Shown piece by piece: positions 8,560-16,606 of a stretch of 64,000 nt of DNA. The stretch's first letter is position 1. Each line of letters starts with the position of its first letter. The position numbers and the translations under genes are program-made. This DNA is from Altericroceibacterium spongiae (GTDB lineage Bacteria; Pseudomonadota; Alphaproteobacteria; Sphingomonadales; Sphingomonadaceae), in NCBI RefSeq assembly GCF_003610805.1, contig NZ_RAPF01000001.1, positions 248,001 through 312,000 of the forward strand. Direction: 5' to 3'. The notes beneath the pieces are model-generated. The model was not told where the DNA came from. It saw only the letters and a program-made list of their open reading frames with translations, and ran no database searches.

Positions 8560-9831
8560 ATGGTATTCAAAGGTCCGTTAAAATATTTGGTGCTTTTCGC
8601 ATTCAGTGCTCTGTTCTTTATGCTGAACGCCTGCACTTTTAACGGCCTTGGTGTCGTTCTTCCCTATATGGTGCAGGAGCTTGGTTGGGCTTGGGCCGTG
8701 GCCGGTCTCGGTTTTACTTTTCTGGGTCTTTCCTGCGGTTTGGCTAGCCTTGCGCCGGCTATTGCAATCCGCAAAATCGGTATTGCCAAAACCATGTTGC
8801 TAGGTGGAGCGGTGTTGGCTGTCGGGTTTATCTGTATGGCGATAGCGCAAAGTTCTTATACGTATTTCCTCGGCACCATTTTGCTTGGCATCGGATTTGC
8901 TCTTTGTGGGACGACTGCCGGGGTGAATGTGGTGTCTCATTCTTTCCGCCGCAGTTCAACGGCAGTGGGCATCTACTTTACCGCCGGGGGGCTTGGTGCA
9001 GTGGCAGGCCCGCTGATTGTCTATGCTACTCAGGAATGGACAGGTGAGTGGCGCTATTACTGGGTGGGCGCGGCGGTTTGCGCGGTGCTGCTGTCCATCT
9101 TTGCAGCGATTGTAACGACTGACCGTCCGAAACTGCAGGATGAAGAGGATGACAGGCATGTGGACCGAGAGTCAGGGGGATGGACTGCCCGATCTGCCTT
9201 GCGCACTGCGCAATATTACATCGTAGTTGGTGCCTATACAGCGTTCCTGCTGATTAATACGACCGTGCACGGCTTTGCAGTCCAGCATCTTTCCGAAAGT
9301 GGGTTGACGATGGGTGGCGCGGCAACTGTCATGAGCGCGATTGCTTTGGTAAGTGCTGCTGGATCGGCTGCAGCCGGTCTCGCTGGGGAGCGAATGACAC
9401 CGCGTCATGTAGCTATGTTGTCGCTAACAGCGACAGTGATAGGCACGCTTGCACTGATCGGAGGGGGCAGCTGGTTCACCATTCCCGTTACGGTACTTGG
9501 TCTTGGGATTGGTTTTGGTTTTAGCTATGTCAGTACGGCCATGTTGCTGATCGATCTGTTCGGAAAACGCCCTAATCTGGAGCTTTATTCGATCATGAGC
9601 CTGATCTCGACAACTGCAGCTATCGGCCCGGCCCTAGGTGGCATGGTTCGCGATGAGAATGGAAGTTTCTCTGTTGTTTTTCTCGGCTGCGCAGCTCTTG
9701 GTTTCATCTTCCTGGTCCTGCTTACATGGATGCGGCGACCAGAAGAACCAGAGCTATTGCTCGATCCGGCTTTGGATGATGCCGGTCAGCGCGCGGTGAC
9801 GGACACGGCACAACCAGTATTGGCAGCATAA
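8560..9831 (+). CDS. MFS transporter
   Basis: A second 12-segment major facilitator protein, 423 residues, not closely similar to the preceding one. Glycine-rich membrane helices and a charged central loop (QDEEDDRHVDRES) are visible. It starts 97 bases after the previous gene and ends two bases before the M20-type gene, so it probably shares a transcript with the latter. One of the two carriers may import the substrate and the other a pathway intermediate; the direction of transport is not shown by the sequence. Confidence 0.83.
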   Translation: MVFKGPLKYLVLFAFSALFFMLNACTFNGLGVVLPYMVQELGWAWAVAGLGFTFLGLSCGLASLAPAIAIRKIGIAKTMLLGGAVLAVGFICMAIAQSSYTYFLGTILLGIGFALCGTTAGVNVVSHSFRRSSTAVGIYFTAGGLGAVAGPLIVYATQEWTGEWRYYWVGAAVCAVLLSIFAAIVTTDRPKLQDEEDDRHVDRESGGWTARSALRTAQYYIVVGAYTAFLLINTTVHGFAVQHLSESGLTMGGAATVMSAIALVSAAGSAAAGLAGERMTPRHVAMLSLTATVIGTLALIGGGSWFTIPVTVLGLGIGFGFSYVSTAMLLIDLFGKRPNLELYSIMSLISTTAAIGPALGGMVRDENGSFSVVFLGCAALGFIFLVLLTWMRRPEEPELLLDPALDDAGQRAVTDTAQPVLAA

Positions 9832-9833
9832 TC

Positions 9834-11234
9834 ATGGCAGATACAGAAAAGACAGATGGAACGGCCTTTGCCAATCCGCAAGCAGCCCCTTATGCCGTTA
9901 CCGCGGAAGAGAGGGAGGCAATTGCTGAAGCCATTGATAAGGACGAACTGGTAGCGCTGGCGCTCGAATTGGGAAATATTCGATCCCGTTCGAAGGAAGA
10001 GGCCGAGGCAGCGAAATTTGTCTATGAATGGATGGAACGTGAAGGGTTCCATCCGCATCGATGCGGCGCGACGCCCGAACGACCCAATATTATCGGCGAA
10101 TATGGTGGGACGGGCACTGGAGCCAATCTGCTATTTACAGCACATCTCGATACCGAAAGCCCGAGTGGGGATGCCACGTTAGACCGCTTTCGTTATCGCA
10201 ATAGCACTTTAAGAGACCCGGAATGGACGCAGTGCTGGCTCGATGACGAAGGGCGGTTGCGCGGTTATCCGATTTCGAATGATCGTGGGCCGATGTCATG
10301 CTTTCTGATGGCGGCGAAAGCCTTGCGCAAAGCGGGGATCGGGTTGGCGGGTAAAACCTGGCTGACAGCCTGTCCTGGTGAAATTGGCCCGGAACCGATC
10401 GAAGAATACGAAGGCATTGATTTCCTGGGAAAAGATATCGGCGCGCATTATCTGTTTCATCATGGCGGTGTGGCGCCGGACTATGCCATAGCAGCGGAAG
10501 GTACCGATTTTGGAGCAACATGGCATGGCGGCGGCTATGCTGTGTTCCGGGTTCGCGTTTACGGGCAGGGTATGTTCACTCCTATCCTTGAAACGCCGGA
10601 AAAAGTGTCGGATCATCCCAACCCTATTTATCGCCTTGGTCCGGTTATTGGCGCGCTTCATAATTGGGCGCGCGAATGGGAACGCAGCAGTATTTACGAG
10701 GGGCCGGGCGGCATTTCTCATCCCAAAGTACAGATTGCCTCTGTTCGGGCCGGTAATCCGCTTGAGTATGGCGCTGGCACAGAAGTTTGTGCGCTCTATA
10801 TAGAAGTCAGCCTTAACCCGAAGCAAAAGGCTGCCGATGCCCAGCACAGCATTCTGGCCGCTATGCGTAATGCGAATGTGCCGGAATTCGATGTTGCCCC
10901 TGTCGTTGTACGCCATGGTTTTGAAGCTGATGCTAGTGAGGTGGCCGCGCTTTCAGGGGCAGTTGATGCAGCGACGCAACTGGCGCGAGGGACGCGACTT
11001 GAGATGGCGCATCCGGTCTATTCAAGCATGTGGCGCGATCACAATGTATTCAATATGCATCGTATTCCGGCTCTGACGACCGGCATGCCACGCTGGCGTC
11101 CGACGCCTGAGGATATGGTATCCTCCACACTAGTCTATGCTTTGACAATGCTGGCGATTTGCGGTCGCGGTGAAGCTCCGGCAGGGGATCGTGGACCGTC
11201 TACTGTTTACGGCGAAAATGAGACACCCTTTTAG
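9834..11234 (+). CDS. M20-type metallohydrolase-like protein with altered active site
   Basis: A 466-residue protein resembling the M20 dinuclear zinc peptidase/deacylase family. H104 and D106 (AHLDTE), D150 (ISNDRG) and E183 fit the metal-binding positions. The position before E183 is normally the glutamate general base (DEE-G), but here the sequence is CPGEIG, giving G182. This suggests a changed mechanism, a base supplied elsewhere, or loss of hydrolase activity. It follows the MFS gene by two bases and is likely cotranscribed. By context it would cleave an amide in the pathway; this is not established. Confidence 0.72.
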   Translation: MADTEKTDGTAFANPQAAPYAVTAEEREAIAEAIDKDELVALALELGNIRSRSKEEAEAAKFVYEWMEREGFHPHRCGATPERPNIIGEYGGTGTGANLLFTAHLDTESPSGDATLDRFRYRNSTLRDPEWTQCWLDDEGRLRGYPISNDRGPMSCFLMAAKALRKAGIGLAGKTWLTACPGEIGPEPIEEYEGIDFLGKDIGAHYLFHHGGVAPDYAIAAEGTDFGATWHGGGYAVFRVRVYGQGMFTPILETPEKVSDHPNPIYRLGPVIGALHNWAREWERSSIYEGPGGISHPKVQIASVRAGNPLEYGAGTEVCALYIEVSLNPKQKAADAQHSILAAMRNANVPEFDVAPVVVRHGFEADASEVAALSGAVDAATQLARGTRLEMAHPVYSSMWRDHNVFNMHRIPALTTGMPRWRPTPEDMVSSTLVYALTMLAICGRGEAPAGDRGPSTVYGENETPF

Positions 11235-11284
11235 GTTGTATGTCATATTACGCGCATACAAATTGACGCTGAGCTGCTAAAATG

Positions 11285-11296
11285 TAACAATTGTTA
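11285..11296. promoter_or_regulatory. Perfect 12-base palindrome, candidate operator
   Basis: TAACAATTGTTA is a perfect inverted repeat in the 117-base gap before the AraC-formamidase fusion gene. Its position, about 56 bases before the start codon, fits an operator for an autoregulating transcription factor. No second copy was noticed elsewhere in the window. Confidence 0.4.
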
Positions 11297-11351
11297 TGTC
11301 TTGGCTTCGTCCAGGGCCAAAAATGCCGGCACATACGGCTGAGCTTGAATA

Positions 11352-13679
11352 ATGGTTGCGACTTTGCGTTTTACGACAAATGCTTATCCCAAGGAGGACC
11401 GGCTTAAGGCATGGCGCTTTGCATTGCAGCGCTTGTCAATCACGGTTCAGGCGGCTGCGGAGGACTCGCTTTATGGCGATCTTGTACAGATCCGTAGTAG
11501 TCAGGGAATATCTTTTACCCGTTTAACGGCGACAGCACAGGAATATGTTGTCGATTTCAGCGATGCGCCGGGGTCTATGTGGCTCGCTATTCTGCTCGAC
11601 GGTTCGGTCGATGTCTTGCATGAAGGCGATGAATGCAAGCTGGAAGATGCAGACATGGTCTGCGCGCGTTCTGATGCTGTTGTACGCTATAAGCTGCCTG
11701 GCGAACATCGCTTGCTTATCGTGCATATTCCTAAGGCCGCTATTGACCAGCGTTTGAAAACACCCATGCCGGAAAAACCGCGCCATATTGCTGCGGAATC
11801 GGGGACTTCCCGCGTGCTTTCGGGTATGTTGCGTTCGCTCGCCGAGATATTGGCGGACGCTACTGCTGATCAGCTTGGCCCGGTCGAGCTTGCTTTACCA
11901 GAGTTTCTGGTTGCCAGTCTGCTTGATAACGCTCCACCGCGTGCGATGGGTGGTGCGGCCGGGGTTCGCGCTGCTTTGTTGGAGCGGATTTTCCAGACGA
12001 TTGAAATGCGTTTGAGCGATCCCAATCTGAACTATCAGCAGGTTGCCAGCGAACATGGTATTTCGCCCCGCTATTTGCAGAAACTGTTTGAAAGCATCGA
12101 TGACAGCTTCGGCCATTATGTGAAGGTAAGGCGGTTGGAGCGTTGTCGTCTTGATCTGCGCAGTCCGCTCCATGCCCAAAAATCTATTTCGGATATTCTC
12201 TTTCAATGGGGTTTTAATGACAGCGCCAGTTTTAGCCGCGCTTTTCGCGAACAATATGGCATGTCTCCGCGCGAATATCGCAAGATGCTCGATATTGATG
12301 ATGAACAGGATGAGCAGGTCATGCGTCGCGGGCGGCCCGCTAACAGCAAGGGCGGTAAGGACGAAGATGACAATTTGGCGCTCGATACTCCATCGGAAAA
12401 CAGCGTGGAAGGTGATCCACGTGATGACGGGCAGGTGCGGCATCATTATCTGCCCGTCAGCCCAGAAACGATACACTGGGGCTTTTTCAATCGTTCGCTG
12501 AAACCGGTGCTGACGGTGCGTTCGGGTGATTTTATCACGGTCGAAACACTGACGCATCACGCCAATGATGATCCCGAACGCATGGTCGAAGGCGATAAGG
12601 GTGTCGAAAGCGTTTATCGCTGGACCAAGGATGGCAGAGCGGTGGAGCGGCGAGGGGCAGGGCCGATGGATGCCAGTGCGCTCGGGCGCGGGCCGGGTGA
12701 AGGTTTCGGTGTGCATATTTGCACCGGGCCGATTGCTATTCCTGAGGCTGAGCCGGGCGATGTCATTGAAATTCGGGTTCTTGATCTGAAGCCGCGCCTC
12801 AGTGGAAACTCAAGGTTTCAGGGCAAGGCATTTGGCAGCAATGCGGCGACATATTGGGGTTTTCATTATGAGGATCTGTTGACCGAACCGCGTCAGCGCG
12901 AGGTCATTACGATCTATGAAGTGAATGGCGATCCGGGGCGCATTCCCACGGCCCATGCAGTCTATAATTTTCGCTGGACGCCACAAACTGATCCGTCCGG
13001 TCATGTGCATGCGCGCTACGATTATCCCGGTGTTCCGGTCGATCCCTCGACCATCGAACGTAATTATGACATTCTCAGCAATGTCGAAATTCCTATTCGC
13101 CCGCATTTTGGCGTGCTTGCGCTGGCACCGGCATATTCAGGAATGGTGGACTCGGTTCCACCGGGGCCTTTCGGCGGCAATATGGACAATTGGCGTACCG
13201 GACCGGGATCGAGTATTTATCTGCCGGTTCAGGTGCAAGGCGGCCTTTTATCACTGGGTGATCCCCATGCCAGTCAGGGCGATTCTGAGTTATGTGGTAC
13301 GGCTATCGAATGTTCGATGACCGGCCTTATTCAGGTCATTCATCATCCTGCAGGTGGGATGCGGGACCACTTGCGCGACCTCGATTACCCCCTGATCGAG
13401 ACAAGCGATGAGTGGGTCATTATGGGATTCAGTCAGACCGACTATCTCAAAGAACTGGGCGAAGACGCTCAGAGTGAAATTTATAAGCGCGCTTCGATCG
13501 ACAGCGCCATGCGTGATGCATTCCGCAAGACACGCAGGTTTCTGATGACGACAAAAGATCTCAGTGAAGATGAAGCGATTTCACTGATGTCTGTGGGCGT
13601 GGATTTTGGGATATCGCAAGTGGCTAATGGCAATTGGGGGGTTCACGCAGTTATTCGCAAGGGGCTGTTTACTGCGTGA
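11352..13679 (+). CDS. AraC-type regulator fused to acetamidase/formamidase
   Basis: A single uninterrupted 775-residue reading frame. Residues 1-200 form an AraC-type sensor domain (AraC-binding-like). Residues 210-313 are the AraC helix-turn-helix pair, seen as SPRYLQKLFES and ISDILFQWGFNDSASFSRAF. Residues 314-362 are a charged linker with RRGRP (325-329). Residues 363-775 are a full FmdA/AmdA formamidase/acetamidase domain with ETIHWGFF, THHANDD, GGNMDNWRTG, LGDPHASQGD and the C-terminal SLMSVGVDFGISQVANG, all matched in the standalone formamidase of the window. The amidase core is therefore probably active. The product could sense and destroy its own inducer amide or couple DNA binding to catalysis. 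A separate AraC gene and formamidase gene lie 2-4 kb away. The fusion could be checked by proteomics; no frameshift is needed to explain it. Confidence 0.88.
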   Translation: MVATLRFTTNAYPKEDRLKAWRFALQRLSITVQAAAEDSLYGDLVQIRSSQGISFTRLTATAQEYVVDFSDAPGSMWLAILLDGSVDVLHEGDECKLEDADMVCARSDAVVRYKLPGEHRLLIVHIPKAAIDQRLKTPMPEKPRHIAAESGTSRVLSGMLRSLAEILADATADQLGPVELALPEFLVASLLDNAPPRAMGGAAGVRAALLERIFQTIEMRLSDPNLNYQQVASEHGISPRYLQKLFESIDDSFGHYVKVRRLERCRLDLRSPLHAQKSISDILFQWGFNDSASFSRAFREQYGMSPREYRKMLDIDDEQDEQVMRRGRPANSKGGKDEDDNLALDTPSENSVEGDPRDDGQVRHHYLPVSPETIHWGFFNRSLKPVLTVRSGDFITVETLTHHANDDPERMVEGDKGVESVYRWTKDGRAVERRGAGPMDASALGRGPGEGFGVHICTGPIAIPEAEPGDVIEIRVLDLKPRLSGNSRFQGKAFGSNAATYWGFHYEDLLTEPRQREVITIYEVNGDPGRIPTAHAVYNFRWTPQTDPSGHVHARYDYPGVPVDPSTIERNYDILSNVEIPIRPHFGVLALAPAYSGMVDSVPPGPFGGNMDNWRTGPGSSIYLPVQVQGGLLSLGDPHASQGDSELCGTAIECSMTGLIQVIHHPAGGMRDHLRDLDYPLIETSDEWVIMGFSQTDYLKELGEDAQSEIYKRASIDSAMRDAFRKTRRFLMTTKDLSEDEAISLMSVGVDFGISQVANGNWGVHAVIRKGLFTA

Positions 13680-13698
13680 ACGGTTCTTCGACCTTACC

Positions 13699-14511
13699 TC
13701 AATAAGGTTTGTCGCCGGCTATCGTAACGCGATAGCCGGAGCGCGTGTCCGGAAAATAATCCCATGTCGCGAAATGCTGGGTGCAGCGGTTATCCCAGAA
13801 AGCCACCGAGTGCGGTTGCCAGCGGAAACGAACCTGAAAGTTCGGATTCTTTACATGGTCGAACAGGAAGCGCAGAACGGCATCGCTTTCAGCTTTGGGA
13901 AGCCCTTCGATTTTTGTGGTTTTGGATGCATTGACGAACAGGCATTTGCGTTGTGTCACCGGATGTGTCCGGATCACCGGATGGACGTTGCGCGGATATG
14001 TCTTCTCCACATCGGGAAAGAGTTCACGATAAATATGGTTGGAATCATGCACGGCCTGAAGTGGTTCAAGAAAAGACTTCATCTGGTCTGACAGCGCGTC
14101 ATAGGCCTCGTACATACTCGACCACAGCGTATCGCCTCCTTCCGGCGGCAATGTGTGCATATAGAGAATGCTGCCCATGGGGGGAGCGGCATCCTCGCTA
14201 AGGTCAGAATGCCAGTCTTCTCCTGCCACGAAGGTGCTGTTCTTGTCAGCATGAATACGGACTATCTCAGGATAGTCTTCCAGCCCGGATACGCCACTGT
14301 GATAGGCAAGGTCACCGAAATACCGCCCGAAGCGCATATGAGCTTTATGCGTCAACTGCTGATCCCTGAAGAAGATGACCTGATATTTCATCAATGCATC
14401 ATGCAGCATGGACTGCATATTATCGCCCAGCGGCTCGTTGAGATCGACACCGAAGATTTCGGCTCCGATCTTGCGTGTCATTGGACGAATATCGATTCCC
14501 TCATCAGGCAT
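13699..14511 (-). CDS. TfdA/RdpA-like Fe(II)/2-oxoglutarate dioxygenase
   Basis: A 270-residue dioxygenase of the TauD/TfdA family, close in layout to enzymes that cleave phenoxyalkanoates, taurine or alkylsulfates. The triad is H101-S-D103 (in EDWHSDLS) and H246 (in TQHFATWDY), with R261 as likely 2-oxoglutarate ligand. The start is the ATG that overlaps the end of the upstream transporter gene by eight bases; a longer frame with 25 extra residues overlaps that gene far more and is less likely. It converges with the AraC-formamidase fusion, separated by 19 bases. The substrate cannot be read from the sequence. Confidence 0.85.
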   Translation of the reverse strand: MPDEGIDIRPMTRKIGAEIFGVDLNEPLGDNMQSMLHDALMKYQVIFFRDQQLTHKAHMRFGRYFGDLAYHSGVSGLEDYPEIVRIHADKNSTFVAGEDWHSDLSEDAAPPMGSILYMHTLPPEGGDTLWSSMYEAYDALSDQMKSFLEPLQAVHDSNHIYRELFPDVEKTYPRNVHPVIRTHPVTQRKCLFVNASKTTKIEGLPKAESDAVLRFLFDHVKNPNFQVRFRWQPHSVAFWDNRCTQHFATWDYFPDTRSGYRVTIAGDKPY

Positions 14512-15505
14512 TAACAGTTTCCCTTTCGGTCTCTTCGGAGGCCGCAAAACGCCGGGCATAGGCCTGAGCGAGGGCGGCACAGACAATCAATTGCATCTGG
14601 TGAAATAACATCAGCGGCAACACCATGAGGCCCACTTGAGCGGGTGGGAACAGTGCGCCAGCAATCGGTACGCCGCTGGCAAGACTTTTCTTCGACCCGC
14701 AAAAAACCAATACGGCTTCATCTTCATGTTTCTGATGAGTCAGTCGTGCGAGCATACAGGTAAAGATTAGTACTGTACCCAGGAGAAATCCGTCGAGCAG
14801 CAGAATCACGACAAGGTCGCTCAAGGCGAAACGCGACCAGAGTCCTTCAACCACAGCGGCACTGAAAGCGGTATAGACAACCAGCAGGATAACACTCCGG
14901 TCGGTTCTTCCGACCAGCATTTTGTGACGATCGACAAAGCCGCCGAGCAAAGGACGCATCAGATGGCCTGCTAAGAAAGGTAACAGTAAAGTACTGCCGA
15001 TCTTGATAAGAGCGTCGAGAAAGAAACTGCTATCGGCGCTGCCGCCATTAAGCAGGAAAGCCGCTAGAACAGGTGTCAGCACGATACCCAAGACATTGGA
15101 AAGCGATGCGCTGCACACAGCTGCTGGAACATTGCCATGCGCCATGGCCGTCATTGCAATCGACGACTGAACAGTGGAGGGCACGATGCAGAGAAATAGA
15201 AAACCCCCAACAATAGCCGGATTAAGCCAAGAGCCGAGAGCGCTGGTGATGCCAATGCCGATCAGTGGGAACAGGATAAAGGTTGTCGCCAACACCATCA
15301 GATGCAACTGCCATGCACCAAGGCCGGCAATCACCGCCGAGCGGGAAAGTTTGGCACCATGAAGGAAAAAGAGCAAAATAATACCGGCATCGGTCAATCG
15401 GTCGAACCAGATGGCCGCTTCACCCCGCGCAGGAAGCAGAGTCGCAAATCCTAAAGTTGCAATCAGCAACAGCAGAAAGGGATCGAGCTTGAAGCGCGAG
15501 AGCAT
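14504..15505 (-). CDS. Bile acid:sodium symporter (BASS) family transporter
   Basis: A 333-residue inner-membrane protein with about 10 hydrophobic segments, including the PSTVQSSIAMTAMAHGNVP region and FCGSKKSLASGVPI, which are characteristic of the YfeH-like BASS branch. It probably imports an organic anion with sodium. The start is at MLSRFKLDPF; the longer frame has 23 unrelated residues. Overlap with the TfdA-like gene (ATGCCTGA) indicates coupled expression, so the carrier may supply the substrate of that dioxygenase. Confidence 0.85.
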   Translation of the reverse strand: MLSRFKLDPFLLLLIATLGFATLLPARGEAAIWFDRLTDAGIILLFFLHGAKLSRSAVIAGLGAWQLHLMVLATTFILFPLIGIGITSALGSWLNPAIVGGFLFLCIVPSTVQSSIAMTAMAHGNVPAAVCSASLSNVLGIVLTPVLAAFLLNGGSADSSFFLDALIKIGSTLLLPFLAGHLMRPLLGGFVDRHKMLVGRTDRSVILLVVYTAFSAAVVEGLWSRFALSDLVVILLLDGFLLGTVLIFTCMLARLTHQKHEDEAVLVFCGSKKSLASGVPIAGALFPPAQVGLMVLPLMLFHQMQLIVCAALAQAYARRFAASEETERETVNA

Positions 15506-15580
15506 TGGAAGGGGTTGTCCTGTGATAGTGAAAACTGTGTGCCACAAGACACATGCAGCGTCTTGTCGCTGCATGTGTCC

Positions 15581-16606
15581 CTATTTGTCTGAATACGTTC
15601 CCGATTGCTTCGGTTCCAGTGCCTTCATGCGGGCATCGCGCGGCGTTTCTTCATAGCGGGCGCGAAACGCACGGCTGAAATGGGCAGATTGATTGAAACC
15701 CCAGCGGAAAGCGATTTCCGATATAGAAAGCTGGGCATGGAGTGGGCTGACGAGATCGGCACGGGCACGCTCCAGTCGACGATTCTTGACATAATTGGTG
15801 ACCGTCTGGTCGCTGCGGGCAAAAAGATTTTGTAAATAGCGCGTCGAAACACCTTCATCGCGAGCAATAGAACCAACGGACAATTCGGGATCGCCAAGCT
15901 GCGTTTCAATGCGGCGGCAAATCCGGTCAAGCTGGCGGGCCTTAGCGGCCGCCGCTCCTCCGCGTCCTGCCGTTCCAGCTGAACTGGCCAGCGCTGCAAC
16001 GAGCAGTTCCGTAAGAGCGCTTTCAATCGCATTCCATTCCCCGGAACGGTCTGTTGCAAGACTCTGGGCGATACTGCGCAATAAGGCGAGAAGACCGTGT
16101 TCCAGCACTGTCTCGGGGGACACAACTGTGACAATAGCCTCCATTGGAGCTAGCAATCTGGCATCAATCGCTACGCGCGGAATGCGCAGAAAAAGTTGCC
16201 TCCAGGGGGCTGTAAAAGTGAGACGCGCATCGACACCGGTAGCCCCGAGGATCAGATGATCCGGGGTTAGTGCAGTTTCTCCATCGGAATGGACCAGACA
16301 TGCTTTCCCATCGAGGAGAAGACCAAGCCACAGGCTTGTCTGATCGTCTGGCAAACGCCCCGCGATGGATTGCGGTCCGCCTGAAACCAACGCGAATTCG
16401 AACCCCATCGGAGAAGTAAGGGCTAATACCGAACCGGCATCCGAAGGCTCGGCACCCGGATCGTCAAACGGCAGGTGCAGCCTGCGCATTGCGTCAGACC
16501 ATGCCTTCGCCCGACGTTCGGCCGGAACCGCCCGGGCATCGAATGTCCAGGCGGGCGGCCGAGCGTCAGGCGCTGACGTTGCGGGATTATTCGGGATCTT
16601 TGACAC
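15581..16606 (-). CDS. AraC-type transcriptional regulator
   Basis: A 341-residue regulator with an N-terminal AraC-binding-like domain and a C-terminal double helix-turn-helix (STRYLQNLFARSD, ISEIAFRWGFNQSAHFSRAF). It is clearly paralogous to the regulator half of the AraC-formamidase fusion: KNRRLERARADLVSPLHAQ aligns with KVRRLERCRLDLRSPLHAQ. The GTG start at VSKIPNN was chosen because it overlaps the formamidase by only 20 bases; ATG at 16645 is an alternative. It lies directly after the formamidase and 75 bases before the BASS gene, so it probably controls this leftward operon. Confidence 0.82.
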   Translation of the reverse strand: MSKIPNNPATSAPDARPPAWTFDARAVPAERRAKAWSDAMRRLHLPFDDPGAEPSDAGSVLALTSPMGFEFALVSGGPQSIAGRLPDDQTSLWLGLLLDGKACLVHSDGETALTPDHLILGATGVDARLTFTAPWRQLFLRIPRVAIDARLLAPMEAIVTVVSPETVLEHGLLALLRSIAQSLATDRSGEWNAIESALTELLVAALASSAGTAGRGGAAAAKARQLDRICRRIETQLGDPELSVGSIARDEGVSTRYLQNLFARSDQTVTNYVKNRRLERARADLVSPLHAQLSISEIAFRWGFNQSAHFSRAFRARYEETPRDARMKALEPKQSGTYSDK

